Shown: one piece after another, positions 1-11,015 of the stretch | Layout of the letters: every line of letters begins with the position of its first letter | Position numbering within the stretch: the stretch's first letter is position 1 | Origin: Nymphaea colorata | Lineage: Eukaryota > Streptophyta > Magnoliopsida > Nymphaeales > Nymphaeaceae | Length of the DNA: 64,000 bases | Assembly: GCF_008831285.2 (NCBI RefSeq) | Contig: NW_022204507.1 | Span: 310,001-374,000, forward strand | Reading direction: 5' to 3' | Translations under genes and position numbers: made by a program | Notes under the pieces: model-generated | What the model saw: only the letters and a program-made list of their open reading frames with translations | Databases searched by the model: none | Told to the model about the DNA's origin: nothing

Positions 1-290
1 GGTTTCAACTCCTCTAAGGCCTTGTTTTCCTTCTTTAAGAGATGTTTTCCTCCAAAAAAGGAATGTTCTGGGGCCAACTGCTCACACTCTCTCCAATATA
101 GACCCCTAACAAAATTTAAATGTTTAAAATTAAAGTTTGATTTGGAGTAATTAATTTCTTTTAGAAGATAATAATATTTTAGGTTTCTAAGTTGATTAAC
201 TGATGAAGAGAATAAGTTTGAAGGTTTAACATCCTCGGAGAGTGATGAAATCTTGATTCCCCATGCAGTTTGCTCCAAGTATTTTATAAT
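1..290 (+). repeat. Left part of a large repeated block (copy 1)
   Basis: This stretch matches 3640-3905: both contain 'caactcctctaag', 'gggccaactgctcacact' and 'aagtaattaattcctttt'-like text, followed by a conserved 'gatgaa..tct..ccc..cag' stretch ending in 'tttgctcc'. The match was seen by eye, and small indels are present. The two copies precede repeat units R1 and R2, so the duplicated block is larger than one unit. No coding potential was recognised. Confidence 0.65.
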
Positions 291-907
291 GTCAAAAGAG
301 GCATTAGAGATGTCAGTGGATCACATTAAAATCAGACGTACCATTAATTCTATCTGCTTTTCAGATATTGACATATTCGGTTTGAATTCGAATAAAGAGG
401 AAAAAAGGGCATCCGTTGAGGGAGCTGGGAAGCTCCTTCTCCCTCTCTTTCTCTCTCTCACACCAGCCACCCCCCCACCCGCGTTGCAACGACCTTCTCC
501 CTTCTTACTCTTCCTTGCACATCAAGGTGTGAAGGTTGGAGGAACCTTGTGGTGTTCCCACACCACCGCCAAATTAAACCTCCCAAGTATAGGGTATAAT
601 ACAGAAACGAACTCACTAGTTAAGAGAGAGAGTAAGAATGAAGCACACAAGGAATATGTGGTTCACCCTTATGGCCTACATCCATGAGAGGATGAGCTCA
701 CAGCCCTAATTGTTCTCATTCACGTGAATAACATCAACTGCAATGGCGCTTCAGAGCACAATTACAATGGCCTTCCACAAAACATGGGGGCGATAAGGCA
801 ACCGCAAGGAGATACCAAAAACATGACTTTTCTGGGCATACTGGTGTGCATTGTGAGCATAAAAGTACATCCTACGAATATCTTACTCTCCCCCTACTCT
901 CAGGTTC
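291..907. other. Unassigned spacer with CT-rich tract
   Basis: I see no recognisable gene. An open frame of 144 codons starting at 253 crosses a CT-rich, low-complexity tract (about 431-500) and has no family resemblance; I treat it as chance. Confidence 0.4.
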
Positions 908-1640
908 ACACCTAGCTAGCCTGCGGACATGCACCAAACCGGCCTTTGATTCAAATGTTGATTTGAATCTCAAGCTCAACCTAACTCAACATCTCAAAAT
1001 TTAGTTGAAACATCCTAAAGAATAAGTTAAGAAATTTAGATGTTGGGTTTTTCTATCTTATGTGTCAAATTAATTTAATAAAGATAATGAAAACCCAGTG
1101 AAACATATAATTTAAGCATTTATTGATGTACTGAACTTGATAATGCTACATTCCCCCAAATTTACAAAACGTACTAAACTTTGAGGCATATAACTTGTTA
1201 TACTGCATTCAATAGATTATCATTTCCATGTTAACTCGATGTTTTTGTTGTGAAATCAAGTTCTCTCTCCATTTGCACATTACTTAGTAGCAGGATGGTA
1301 CAATGAACTATTGTGAGCATCAAGTTGTCATGAATTGGCAATGTGATTTAGAATAAAAAAATTGTGCAAGAAACTTGGCGTTAGCTAGTATTATTTAAAT
1401 GTATGTTTGAAAATGATAATTATAGCTCAATTCTCTACCTAGGAAGTCAATTTTTAGTAATTCAAACATTTATTCTACCCCTGATGCCAACAATGAAAGT
1501 GAATGGCTAAATAGTTTCTCTGCACGTGGTGCTCGTAGATTAAGCACCCAATTACATACTGAATTCTGATGTGTGACAATGATGGCCTCGATATATGTGG
1601 ACTTGATAGTCCTGTACTATATAGCTAGGTAACTGAAAAT
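908..1640 (+). repeat. Repeat unit R1
   Basis: First of four related units. It opens with 'cacctagctagcctg' and carries the shared landmarks 'caaaatttagttgaaac', 'gaaacatataatttaagca', 'ttgttgtgaaatca' and 'gagcatcaagttgtcatga'. R1 and R4 also share a long right part ('agctagtattatttaa', 'aatagtttctctgca', 'tatatgga.ttgat') that R2 and R3 lack. The function is unknown. Each unit has a splice-acceptor-like 'ttgcag/ttgtag' before a conserved 'gttggtggcaagg'-type stretch, but no open frame is conserved. Confidence 0.75.
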
Positions 1641-3540
1641 AATATTCGTTTATTTCTCTAGGACATCTTAGTTAAATCTACTCCATGCTTTCCGATCAAT
1701 CAATGGCCCAGCTGACATTATTCTTTTGTTGTTACTCATCATAAGTCTTGCAAGCATATCAAATTATGGAACAAATACCGATCAGCAATACAGATCTTAA
1801 GGCACACGCCCATCCCTGACTGTATTATACTCGTAGCATCATTCTAACATGAGAAAAACGTTAACACATGCATGATCACTTTTGCTTTATACATGTATAT
1901 TTATGCCCTTGGTAAGTGATTGATACCTCTAGGACACTACATGCTAGAGGGCACACTATTCGATGGCTAAACTGTTACATGAAATAATCTATCCATATGT
2001 GAGAATGACATATCTATGTTTTATAAGCATGACAATGACACATGTTTCATGAGCATGACATATTGTTTGTATGAACATGATACATCCAAGCATGTGGTAT
2101 ATGGTAAATGATGGTATATGTTAACCATACGTACATGTTCGGGAACACTGTACCGACAGTGCATAAACTTAATAATGATAACATATATATATATATATAT
2201 ATATATAAACCAATAAATTGGTGCCTTGTATTGTAGAGGGATAGGACTCTGTAAACAATAGCAAAAACCAAAAAGAGAAAACACAAGGGGCAAGCTATCA
2301 GGCCCCTGTTGTGAATGCCCTGCTGCAGCAGATATGGCTGGAATTGACCAGAGCTAGCAGGCCCACTTTCTTCAAAACTAAACCCTTGATTTTAAAGAAA
2401 ACCGGGTGATATATATATTCAAACTTGTGATTTCAATCTTTTAAATCAATCAATATAAATGTAACAACATATGTATATATAATCAAAAGAGATGAACCCA
2501 CACAAGTTTCCTTCAGCGTCATACTGCCGGTGGCCTTGCTGGTTGCTGTAGATGGCTGCTGTGTTTCTGGCCAAACCCAAAATGTATAAACTACAAAGGA
2601 ATGGAAATATAAAAAATAGTAATAAATGAAGGGCTAAAGAGTGTTACCATGGTCTGTTCACAAGTCTAGGGTTGTAGCTATAATGCTATAATATGGAAAG
2701 GAAAGCATGAGATAGAGAGAGGGAGTAAGGACTATCCACACAAGGAACACACAGTTTAGCCATACGAACATGGTTACGTGCACACCCTGTGTATGCACAG
2801 GTGTTTCTAATGACGAAATGCTTCTATTAAAGTTTTAAAAAAAGTCGTATGAAAATGGAATTATAAACATATTAAAAGACTAAAATGTACATACCTTTAT
2901 AAAAATTTTCTAAAATAACCCATCTTCCATCGTTTTTTTGTATGCGCATATTTGTTGCGTGAACAGAGATGCATCATTTATGTTAATACTAATTTGCCAT
3001 CAAGACTATTCAACCTAATAACCAATTGAAATTCCAGATATTATTATCATCATCATGGAATTTCTTAAAACAAGCGCATATAGGAGCACCATGCGATATT
3101 CAGGTACTTCATATTATGTCCAAGGAAAGTTGAAGTTATGCTCAAATGTGTGTATGGTCCATACACTCATAGCATTTCAAGCATGCAGACATTATGTATT
3201 TCCTCAATCTATGCGCACCTAAGTACTTTAGATGTGGAAACTATAAAAGCCTAATTTTAGCTTTCCATTTATGAATAATGAAATGAAAAGTATAGACGTC
3301 ATCCTGTCTCACTCCCTGTGCAATTCTTTGATCAGTTTGAATTCAGCCAACGCCTTTGTAATTCCTCACAATAGACTGTTATTGTTAAACAGTTTTCTTA
3401 AAATTTAAACTTTATGCATAAATAAAATTCGCTTGGATGGATCTAATTAGTGGACCACCTGTTACCCACGTCAAATTATAGACCTCGGACCAGGTGTCGT
3501 TTTTAATTTATTTTTAAATTAAAACTAAGTTTAGGGACCC
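1641..3540. other. Unassigned intergenic DNA with a (TA)n tract
   Basis: AT-rich spacer without recognisable coding sequence. A (TA)n microsatellite of roughly 28 bases lies near 2181-2208. Short open frames on the minus strand at 2021-2293 are produced by this tract (YIYIYI runs) and are not genes. Confidence 0.5.
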
Positions 3541-3543
3541 CTT

Positions 3544-3594
<51 letters not shown>
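3541..3594 (+). repeat. (CT)n microsatellite
   Basis: A nearly pure run of CT dinucleotides, interrupted once by 'tttct'. It lies just before the second copy of the large repeated block. Confidence 0.95.
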
Positions 3595-3597
<3 letters not shown>

Positions 3598-3639
3598 CAT
3601 CTCCTACATGACATACATGGGAGTTAAGGCCTCACTAGT

Positions 3640-3905
3640 CGGGCAGCAACTCCTCTAAGACCTCACTTTTGTTCTTTAGAAGATATTTTACTCAAGACAA
3701 GGAATACTCTGGGCCAACTGCTCACACTCTCTCCAAGATAAACCCTCAATGAAAATTTAAAATGTTAATAAAGTAAGTTTTGATTTAAAGTAATTAATTC
3801 CTTTTAAAAGAATAACTGACGAATAAAATGGTTTTGAAGGCTTTCTGCCCTGGTCGAGTGATGAAGTCTCTCACCCAGTTGGTTTGCTCCATGTATTTTA
3901 CAAGG
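3640..3905 (+). repeat. Left part of the large repeated block (copy 2)
   Basis: Partner of 1-290, with the same order of shared blocks and the same direction. It sits about 730 bp before unit R2, while copy 1 sits about 900 bp before unit R1. Part of this difference comes from separate insertions and deletions. Confidence 0.65.
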
Positions 3906-3968
3906 GCTCAAGGGGCATATCAGAGGTGGTCAAGTGGACCTTGGAAGTTGCAAAAGTATAGCCTCAGG

Positions 3969-4178
3969 CAGTAGTGGAGCTACTGTGTGATTGGCATGGG
4001 CCACCGCCCACCCCAGCCCTTGAAATCTTGCATTGTGATTAAGCTGGAACAGGTCAGCTAGGTCCAGCCGCATTTGGTGCCCACACAAGACCTGAGTCAG
4101 TGCCCTGCACTCACCCATTTTCCTAAGTGAAAGATCAATGAGTGCCTCTCAGCCAAAATTTTCTAGCTCCACCACTGG
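3969..4178. mobile_element. Small non-autonomous DNA transposon (MITE), 210 bp
   Basis: The ends form an inverted repeat: 'cagtagtggagcta' on the left against 'tagctccaccactgg' on the right. It is flanked by CCTCAGG (3962-3968) and CCTAAGG (4179-4185), a probable target duplication with one mismatch. It interrupts the repeated block between its left part and unit R2. No transposase is present. The superfamily is uncertain; the duplication length (7 to 9 bp) would fit hAT or Mutator types. Confidence 0.65.
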
Positions 4179-4376
4179 CCTAAGGGATTTTACGCTTCTA
4201 GCAGTTTACTCTAAGTTAAAATTTAAAGAAAAAAAACCTTCAAGAATCAACTCCAAAAGTGGGGCGCAGCATAAAAGGCCCAACGTAAGACAAAGTGTCA
4301 TTTATGGCTAGCTAGTAGCTACAACAAGAAATGAAGATCTTGCAATACTCAACTCCAAGAACAAGATGATTTGAAT

Positions 4377-5073
4377 CATAGCTAGCCTGTTGAGACACTC
4401 CAAACCCACCTTAGATTCAAAGATTGATTTGAATATCGAGCTCAAATACCTAGCTCAACATCCTAAAATTTAGTTGAAACAACCAGAAGAATAACCAAGA
4501 AATTAAGATATTGGGATTTACAATTTTATGTGTCATGTGAATTTAATGAAGATGATGAAAGCCTAGTGAATCATATAATTTAAGCAATTATTGATGCATT
4601 AAACTTGCAAATGTTGCATTCCCACATATTTGAAAAACATACTAAACTTTGAGATGTATAACTTGTTATATATATATATATTGAGTCCTTGTTTTTGTTG
4701 TGAAATCATGTTCTCTAACTTTCTATTTGTAGATTGGTGGCAGGGTTATCTGATGAACTATTACTAGCATCAAGTTGTCATGACTTTGAAGATTGATGGC
4801 AAGTTTAACAATTTCATAATTCAACACACAAAAAATGAAGACTTTTCTTGGCGTAACAGTGTGCCATATTCCAAAACCCACTACACTACACTATAAAATC
4901 CATCGTGAAATAGTATCAGGGACACAATGAGAGTGTCGCATGAATATGCCTGAAGAATAAGGCATATTCATGTAATACTAGAACTAGTGTCCCATGCATC
5001 TGCCTTAAAACTGAGACATATTCACGACATTCTCCTAGAGTGACGCACCTTCTAACTAAGGACCCCTTAAGTT
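4377..5073 (+). repeat. Repeat unit R2
   Basis: Second copy of the repeat unit. After the shared left part it carries a segment starting near 4884 with 'cactacactacactata', followed by several copies in both directions of a short motif around 'agtgtcccatg.at.tgcct'. CACTA transposons begin with CACTACA and have such subterminal repeats, so this segment may be a CACTA-derived fragment carried inside R2 and R3. Confidence 0.75.
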
Positions 5074-5877
5074 CACACCTAATAGCCTGCTGACACAGTC
5101 CAAACCCAGCTTAGATTCAAAGGTTGGTTTGAAACTCGAGCTCAAATACCTAGCTCAACATCCCAAAATTTAGTTGAAACAAACAGAAATATAACCAAGA
5201 AATTAAGATGTCGGGACTTACAATGTTAGGTGTCATGTTAATTTAGTAAAGATAATGAAAACCTAGTGAAACATATAATTTAAGCAATTATTAATGCACT
5301 AAACTTGCAAATGTTGCATTCCCCCAGTGGCATAGCCACATTTTGCCCTCTTAAAAGTTTTTTATTTTTAAATAAAAATCTTAAATATTTATTCTTATAT
5401 ATATAAAAGTGCCCCACCAGATTTGAGTTTGTTTAAACAAGTGCCCCTCCAGCCAATTTTTCTGCCACATATTTGGAAAACGTACTATGTGTTTATTGAG
5501 TCCATGTGTTTGTTGTGAAATCATGTTCTCTAGCTATTGATTTGCAGGTCGGTGGTAAGGTTATATGATGAACTATTATGAGCATCAAGTTGTATGACAT
5601 TTCAGATTGGTGGCAAGTTTAATAATTCATAATTCAACAGACAAAAAATCTTGTGTAGTAGTGTGCCATATCCCAAAACTCACTACACTACACTATAAAA
5701 TGCATTGTGACATTAATAGTTTCACGGACACAGTGAGAGTGTCCCATGCATATGCCTGAAGAACATGGTAGATTCATGTAATACTAGATCTAGGTTCCAT
5801 GCATCTACCTTAAAATTCAGACATATTCACAAGACACTCCGGAAGTGCCCCAGCTGCCAATCAACGACCTTTTAAGT
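5074..5877 (+). repeat. Repeat unit R3, adjacent to R2
   Basis: Third copy, abutting R2, with the same internal CACTA-like segment (from about 5682). R2 and R3 therefore arose by tandem duplication after that segment was present. R3 differs by an insertion at about 5322-5464. Confidence 0.75.
5322..5464 (+). mobile_element. Short insertion inside R3
   Basis: Where R1 and R4 read from 'gcattccc' straight into the 'acatatttg' type text, R3 has about 140 extra bases beginning 'agtggcatagccacatttt' and ending 'ccagccaatttttctgcc'. The class is undetermined and no clear target duplication was seen. Confidence 0.5.
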
Positions 5878-6640
5878 TCACACCCCGCTAGCCTGCTCCA
5901 CACTCCAAACTCGCCTTACGTTCAAAGATTGATTTGAACCTTCAGCTCAAGTACCTAGCTCAACATCCCAAAATTTAGTGGAGACAACTAGAAGAATGAC
6001 CAAGAAATTAAGATGTTGGGATTTACAATGTTTGGTGTCATGTTAATTTAGTAAAGATAATGAAAACCCAGTGAAACATATAATTTAAGCAATTATTGAT
6101 GCATTAAACTTGCAAATGTTGCATTCCCACATATTTGAAAAATGTACTATACTTTGAGATGCATTACTTGTTATATATATATATCTGTCTGTGTGTGTGT
6201 GTGTATGTATACATACATCAACAAATTATCGTTTCCATGTTGAGTCCATGTTTTTGTTGTGAAATCATGTTCTCTAACTATTTATTTGTAGGTTGGTGGC
6301 AAGGTTATATGATGAACTATTAAGAGCATCAAGTTGTCATGAATTGATTTACAATAAAATTGCGCAAGGGACAAGATGTTAGCTAGTATTATTTAAGACT
6401 ACTTGTAATTGATAGCTATAGGTCAATTTTCTATTCAGTTGATCAACTAATGATAATTCAAACACTTATTCCACTGTTGATGGCATTGAAGCATGTGAAT
6501 GGCCTTGATGTAAATAGTTTCTCTGCAGTGCTAATAAATTGAGCACCAAGCATATTGAATTGGTATGTATGATAGTGAGGACTTTGATGTATATGGAGTT
6601 GATGGTCCTATAGTATCTAGCTAGACAACTTCTGCGAGCA
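5878..6640 (+). repeat. Repeat unit R4, adjacent to R3
   Basis: Fourth copy. It shares with R1 the full right part that R2 and R3 lack. A (TA)n/(TG)n microsatellite lies near 6173-6215 inside it. Confidence 0.75.
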
Positions 6641-7265
6641 AGACAATATTAGTTACATATAATTACCATGCTTACTACTAAATAGGAAGTCCACTTGGAT
6701 TTTCAAACATAATAATACATAAAATCAGCAGAAGTTAAATGGTTAATTGCGTTGAAATATGGATAGAAATGAGGCTCATCAGGAAGAAGAGATAACAAGG
6801 GCATATAATTGTTTGGTTGAAACATGTATTTTTGTGTCAAATAATAGAACAAAAAATAACATTTGTTTACTTAAAAAATGAACTGGATTTTGATAATGCC
6901 TCTGCCATGGACTTAGAACTGGGACTGATGGGGGAATATTGAAGAAGAAGAAGAAGAAGAAGCTGGATACGGTGGTTGGATGATACAGATGGAATTAGGA
7001 TAAGAATGTCGCTGTGGAGATATGGAGAGAAGTCTAATGCTAAACAAAGACATGGGTGGGTGAAGAAGGGTGTCTCGGGTGGTGTTCCGATCAATGTCTT
7101 CTGAGCCTGTGTCACATAGAGCGATGTACAACAAATCCTTTGACAGATCAGACCATGAATCCTTGTGAATAAGTTCCTCGATAAAAATACTTGTAGAATG
7201 AGAGGTATTCCATTGAATAAGAACATTGGTGGTTATTGTTTATACAAATGCAGGGACGTAGAGCG
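6641..7265. other. Unassigned spacer with a short GAA repeat
   Basis: No gene recognised. A (GAA)n run at about 6942-6962 produces leucine or serine runs in minus-strand open frames. The stretch may be 3' flank of the PDZ-like gene fragment that ends at 7266. Confidence 0.35.
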
Positions 7266-7782
7266 TCAGGATACGTTTTCTGTGAAATGGTTCATGCATG
7301 TTTGTTGCACAGCCACCATAAACACGCAGATGGTCGGAGGCAACGGGCGGAGGGCAATACGGTGGACAATAACAATGTATTGCATCAGGATCAGTGCGGC
7401 AGCTGCCAGAGCAATATAAAGTGAAGTCGTTGGCAGTTGAGTTCGAACATAATCAGCGGGCCTGGGCCCTTGCAGTTGCATGATGCAACCCAAGTTCAAA
7501 AGCAGCCACTGATTGAGATTTTGGTCCTTTTTCAGCCATTTCCAACATGCAACTGTAATTTTCATCCAGCAGCGGAGGCAGTTATGAGTTGGCTGTGCTC
7601 CATCCTTCGAATTCTGGAAACATATCCAGCACGATTTCCTTCTGAGGCACCAAGGTGCTCTCTCGTGGCCGCTCCTCACAGGCAATCGTGACGCTGCCAA
7701 CGCTAGGAGTTGGTTTCCTTCAAGTAGGAAGCTCAATTCGACGGTCCCATGTGGGAGCAGCCAATTCATCATCAATTCAACT
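7266..7782 (-). pseudogene. PDZ-like gene fragment, downstream part (split by copia element)
   Basis: Minus-strand open frame running away from the copia LTR at 7783. It continues the frame of 11016-11187 when the retrotransposon and one copy of its 5-bp target duplication are ignored: the codons before the insertion give ..GVEA and those after it start ELMMNWLLPHGTVELSF. A PDZ domain ends with a similar pattern (G-D-x-I, then NGVxAE, then a last beta strand), so this could be the C-terminal half of a PDZ-like domain. Further on the frame is not recognised; a hydrophobic stretch (LYIALAAAALILMQYIVIV) could be a membrane segment. No stop occurs before 7266. The family assignment rests on short motifs only. 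That the insertion is in frame is a firmer observation. Confidence 0.35.
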
Positions 7783-8156
7783 TGTAAAAAGGATATGAAC
7801 AAGAATGAACAATGAATTTTAATGAGGTTCGGTGCTAAAATGACCTACGTCCTCAAAGTCTCTCTACTCTCTTTTTAACTTATTACGAGAGATAGAGGTT
7901 CCACTATTTAAAGAACACAAATCCCAATCTTCGACTCCTAAAATCATGGAGTTGATATACAAATTGTTTCCTTCAAAATATTGTTTCCTATTTTATGTCT
8001 TTCCATAGATAAAGAGATTTGGATGTCGACCTCTTCTTCAGCAACTCCTAATTTTTTGGCAACTGATTGCAGTGTATATCTTCTGATTTCTTGACAACAG
8101 ATTTATCAGGTTTGTCCAACCTATCATCCTTTGCCGCATGAATTGGTTCTCTAACA
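7783..8156 (-). repeat. 3' LTR of the copia element
   Basis: Read on the minus strand it starts TGTTAGAGAACC and ends ..TTTTTACA, so it has the usual TG..CA ends. It matches 10635-11015 with scattered substitutions and a few small indels ('ggttcggtgct', 'cctcaaagtctctctactctc' and 'catggagttgatatacaa' occur in both). Confidence 0.9.
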
Positions 8157-8169
8157 GCCCCCCTCAACA
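8157..8169 (-). other. Polypurine tract
   Basis: The plus strand shows 'gcccccctcaaca', so the minus strand has TGTTGAGGGGGGC directly before the LTR. This is the primer for second-strand synthesis in LTR retrotransposons. Confidence 0.85.
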
Positions 8170-8269
8170 TCAACACACGGTTTTCGATGTTAAGCTTGAT
8201 CCGAATAAAAGCATGACGATCTTTGGCTAAGGGCTTTGTGAATATATCTGCAATCTGATCTCAAGTAGA

Positions 8270-9135
8270 AATGTAGCTAATTGCGAGTTCCTTCTTTGCT
8301 AATTTATCTCGAACAAAATGTAAGTCTATTTCTATGTGTTTGCTTTTGTTATGAAAAACTGGATGTGATGTGAGGCAAGTGTTCCAATATTGTTGCACCA
8401 TATATTCAGTGTGCTATAATTGGGTACATTAAGTTTTTTGAGAAGGTATTGTAGCCAAGTTATTTTTCCAATAGTGTTTGCCAGCGCACCATATTTTGAT
8501 TCTGTACTCGACATTGAAACCATGGATTGCTTTTTCGCACTCCAAGATATAAGATTTGGTCCAATAAAAACAACCTATCCTGTAGTGGATTTTCAATCAT
8601 TTGAATCTCCTGCCCAGTCTGCATTGGAATAGGCATTTATGGAATAATCTTGTCCTCTGCGTATACGAAACCATAATCAATAGTTCCCTTTAAGTATCGT
8701 AGAATTCTCTTAGCTGCTTACCAATGTTCGTTAGTCTGTGCCTGCATAAATTGACAGACTTTGTTTACTGCAAAGGAAACATCTGGTCTAGTAAGAGTAA
8801 CGTATTGAAGTGCTCTCACAGTGCTTCTATAGATACTTGGGTCTTGAAAAGCTGTACCGGAGTGGATATACAGTGGTGGACAGACAGCCATGGGAGAGTT
8901 AGCAATTTTGGCATCAAGTAATTTTACTCTTCGCAATAAATCTCCAATATACTTTCGTTGAGATAATAGAACTCCTTGCTTATGGTTTTCCACTTCAATG
9001 CCCAGAAAAAAATGTAAGTCTCCAAGATCTTTTAAGGCAAATTCTTGTCCAAGCCTACGTATAAGATCTTGCACCTTTCTTGAAAAATTTCTAGTTATAA
9101 TGATATCACCTACATATATAAGAGTAAAAACCATA
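8270..9135 (-). pseudogene. Copia reverse transcriptase C-terminal part and RNase H, broken
   Basis: Frame 8718-9134 reads as the second half of a copia RT: it has LIYVGDIII where active enzymes have YVDD, then DLGDLHFFLGIEV, and the later TRPDVSFAVNKVCQFM segment. Frame 8332-8523 holds the RNase H end, with STESKYGALA, WLQYLLKKL and a degraded CDN motif (CNN). Frameshifts and stops separate the parts. One catalytic aspartate of RT is replaced by glycine, so the enzyme would be inactive even without the frameshifts. Confidence 0.85.
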
Positions 9136-9331
9136 TAATTCTCGTCTTAAAATGAAGAGAGAATTGTCGGTTTGTGCACCTTTGAATCCTATTTGTCAAA
9201 GAAACAGGTCGAGTCTTGAAAACCATGCTCTTGGTGCTTGCTTGAGTTTGTAGAGGGTTCGTTGAAGCTTACAAACATAGTTTGGGAATTTTGGGTCTTT
9301 GAATCCTTGTGGTTAATCCATATAAACATTC

Positions 9332-10075
9332 TCATTGATGTGTCCATGAAGGAAAACCAATTTTGTGTGATAGAAAGGAAATAACAGTTCTGATTGTGGA
9401 TGGTTTAACTACAGGACTAAAAGTCTCGAAATAATCTACTCCTTCTTGCTGATTAGTTTCAACACCAATACTCTGTACTATATTGCGTTCTTGAGTCAAG
9501 AGTAGACCATGAAGCTCTTCCAACGTCACTGGTGTAGATCGGGTCTCCATTGAGACCCTAAAAGCATGATACTCGTTTGGCAGTCCTTTCAATAAAAGCA
9601 TGATAAGATCATTTTCATCAATAGGTTTAGAGACAATAGTTAATTGATGTGCAATAGATTTTGCATGCTGAAAATATTCATCTACTATCTTGTTTCCTTT
9701 CTTTAGATCCTGAAGTTGACCTCCAAGATTAATTATGCGTGAACGAAAATGAGAGGCATATGATCTCTTTAAGGAAGGCCAGACTTCATATGCAGTTGCC
9801 AAGCCAATGACTTGACTCAAGATGTTTTGACTCAATGAGGTAATAATCCAACTTCAAACAAGCTGATCATGCTTTAACCATAATATTTAATCAGGATTAA
9901 CATCATCAGAATTTCCAAGTGTTTTGGACGCACAATGGTTTGTTCCATCAATATAACCCATATGATCAAGATGGGTTTGAATTGAGCAGCCCAAAGCATA
10001 TAGTTATCTACTGTAAGTTTGATAGAGAGAAACTGAGAAAAGTTTGATGGCACCTAGTTAAAGTTGAAGCTAGTG
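9332..10075 (-). pseudogene. Copia gag joined directly to an RT segment by deletion
   Basis: From about 10075 downward the minus strand shows copia gag text (SIKLT.DNY-like, then SQNILSQVIGLATAYEVW, LLKGLPNEYHAFR and TPVTLEELHGLLLTQE). In the open frame 9332-9835 gag runs without a break into RT text (GVDYFETFSPVVKPSTIR). The end of gag, the protease, the integrase and the start of RT are therefore absent, and the junction keeps the frame. The gag start region is frameshifted. Confidence 0.85.
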
Positions 10076-10622
10076 CTGAGAGTTCTGTTCGACATTAAAG
10101 AGGTCAACAATGAAGACGATGTTGCCATAGATATCAACGAACGTATTGCCGGCACTTCGAAAGAATTGGCACTGCTCAGACACGTGGATTCGCTGGCGGA
10201 ATTCATCGAGTAGCTCTGAAACGTGAAGGGAGAATTGTCGAGACAAGCGAATCCAGTATTGACACGATCTTTTCAACACGTTGACAGCGACTCGCCAGGG
10301 AACGAAGAACACGGTGGAATATTCCATCGGGTTTCGCCTTCCTCTTTCGTGCCGAAAAAGCAGAAAAACTGCCAGTAGACTTAAAAATCGATTTTTTTCT
10401 GATTTCTGAATGGTTTTGGACAAGTAAGGGCTCAAAACGCTTAGAATATCGTCAGCTTTCTCCTCAAATGATCAAAAACAAGTTTTGATCTCAGGATCTG
10501 ACGGATTTAATGCGGAAGTAGTCAGACTCCACCAGAACACACATCCGAGGGAAGAATCTGTGAAAATTAGCTATGGAGTGATTCACCATCCAAGGACCAA
10601 TACCTAGAGCAGATACTGTGAA
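10076..10622 (-). other. Untranslated leader of the copia element
   Basis: This lies between the primer binding site and gag. A 121-codon minus-strand frame at 10070-10435 has no gag resemblance, and I do not call it a gene. It may contain the packaging signal, but none can be identified by eye. Confidence 0.4.
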
Positions 10623-10634
10623 GCTCTGATACCA
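10623..10634 (-). other. Primer binding site (initiator tRNA-Met)
   Basis: The plus strand has 'gctctgatacca', so the minus strand reads TGGTATCAGAGC, the standard plant copia primer binding site complementary to the 3' end of initiator tRNA-Met. It touches the 5' LTR with no spacer. Confidence 0.95.
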
Positions 10635-11015
10635 TGAAAAAAGGATATGAACAAGAATAAACAAGAAATTTTAACAAGGTTCGGTGCTGAAATCACGTAC
10701 GTCCTCAAAGTCTCTCTACTCTCTTTTCAACATATTAAGAGCGATAGAGGTTCCACTATTTAAAGAATACAAATAACAATCTTTGACTCCTAAAATCATG
10801 GAGTTGATATACAACTTGTTTCCTTCAAAATATTGTTTCCATTTTATCTATTTCCATAGATAAAGAGATTTGGACAGCGACCTCTTCTTCAGCAACTCCT
10901 GATTTTTTGGCAACTGATTGCAGTGTCATCTTCTGATTTCTTGACCACAGATTTATCAGATTTGTCCAACTTATGCGTATGATCATCCTTTGCCGCATGA
11001 ATTCGTTCTCTAACG
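10635..11015 (-). repeat. 5' LTR of the copia element
   Basis: Partner of 7783-8156. On the minus strand it starts CGTTAGAGAACG where the other LTR has TGTTAGAG, so the first T is mutated to C. An insertion of about 6 bases ('gcgtatga') and scattered substitutions separate the two LTRs, so the insertion is not recent. Confidence 0.9.

Larger units (their letters stand above)
7783..11015 (-). mobile_element. Ty1/copia element with both LTRs, internally deleted (3.2 kb)
   Basis: The two LTRs (7783-8156 and 10635-11015) are clearly alike over their whole length. Internal signals are in the right order for the minus strand: primer binding site next to the right LTR, gag, RT, RNase H, polypurine tract next to the left LTR. 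Flanks are CAACT (7778-7782) and CAGCT (11016-11020), a 5-bp duplication with one mismatch, as copia integrase makes. The internal region is only about 2.5 kb. Protease, integrase and the first part of RT are missing, and the rest has frameshifts and stops. It is therefore a defective copy that would have depended on other elements for movement, or that decayed after insertion. It lies inside a host reading frame. Confidence 0.9.

Noticed and set aside
2021-2293. Minus-strand open frame of 90 codons
   Set aside because: It is created by a (TA)n microsatellite and has no family match.
10070-10435. 121-codon minus-strand frame in the copia leader
   Set aside because: It lies between the primer site and gag and shows no gag or other family text, so it is probably untranslated leader.
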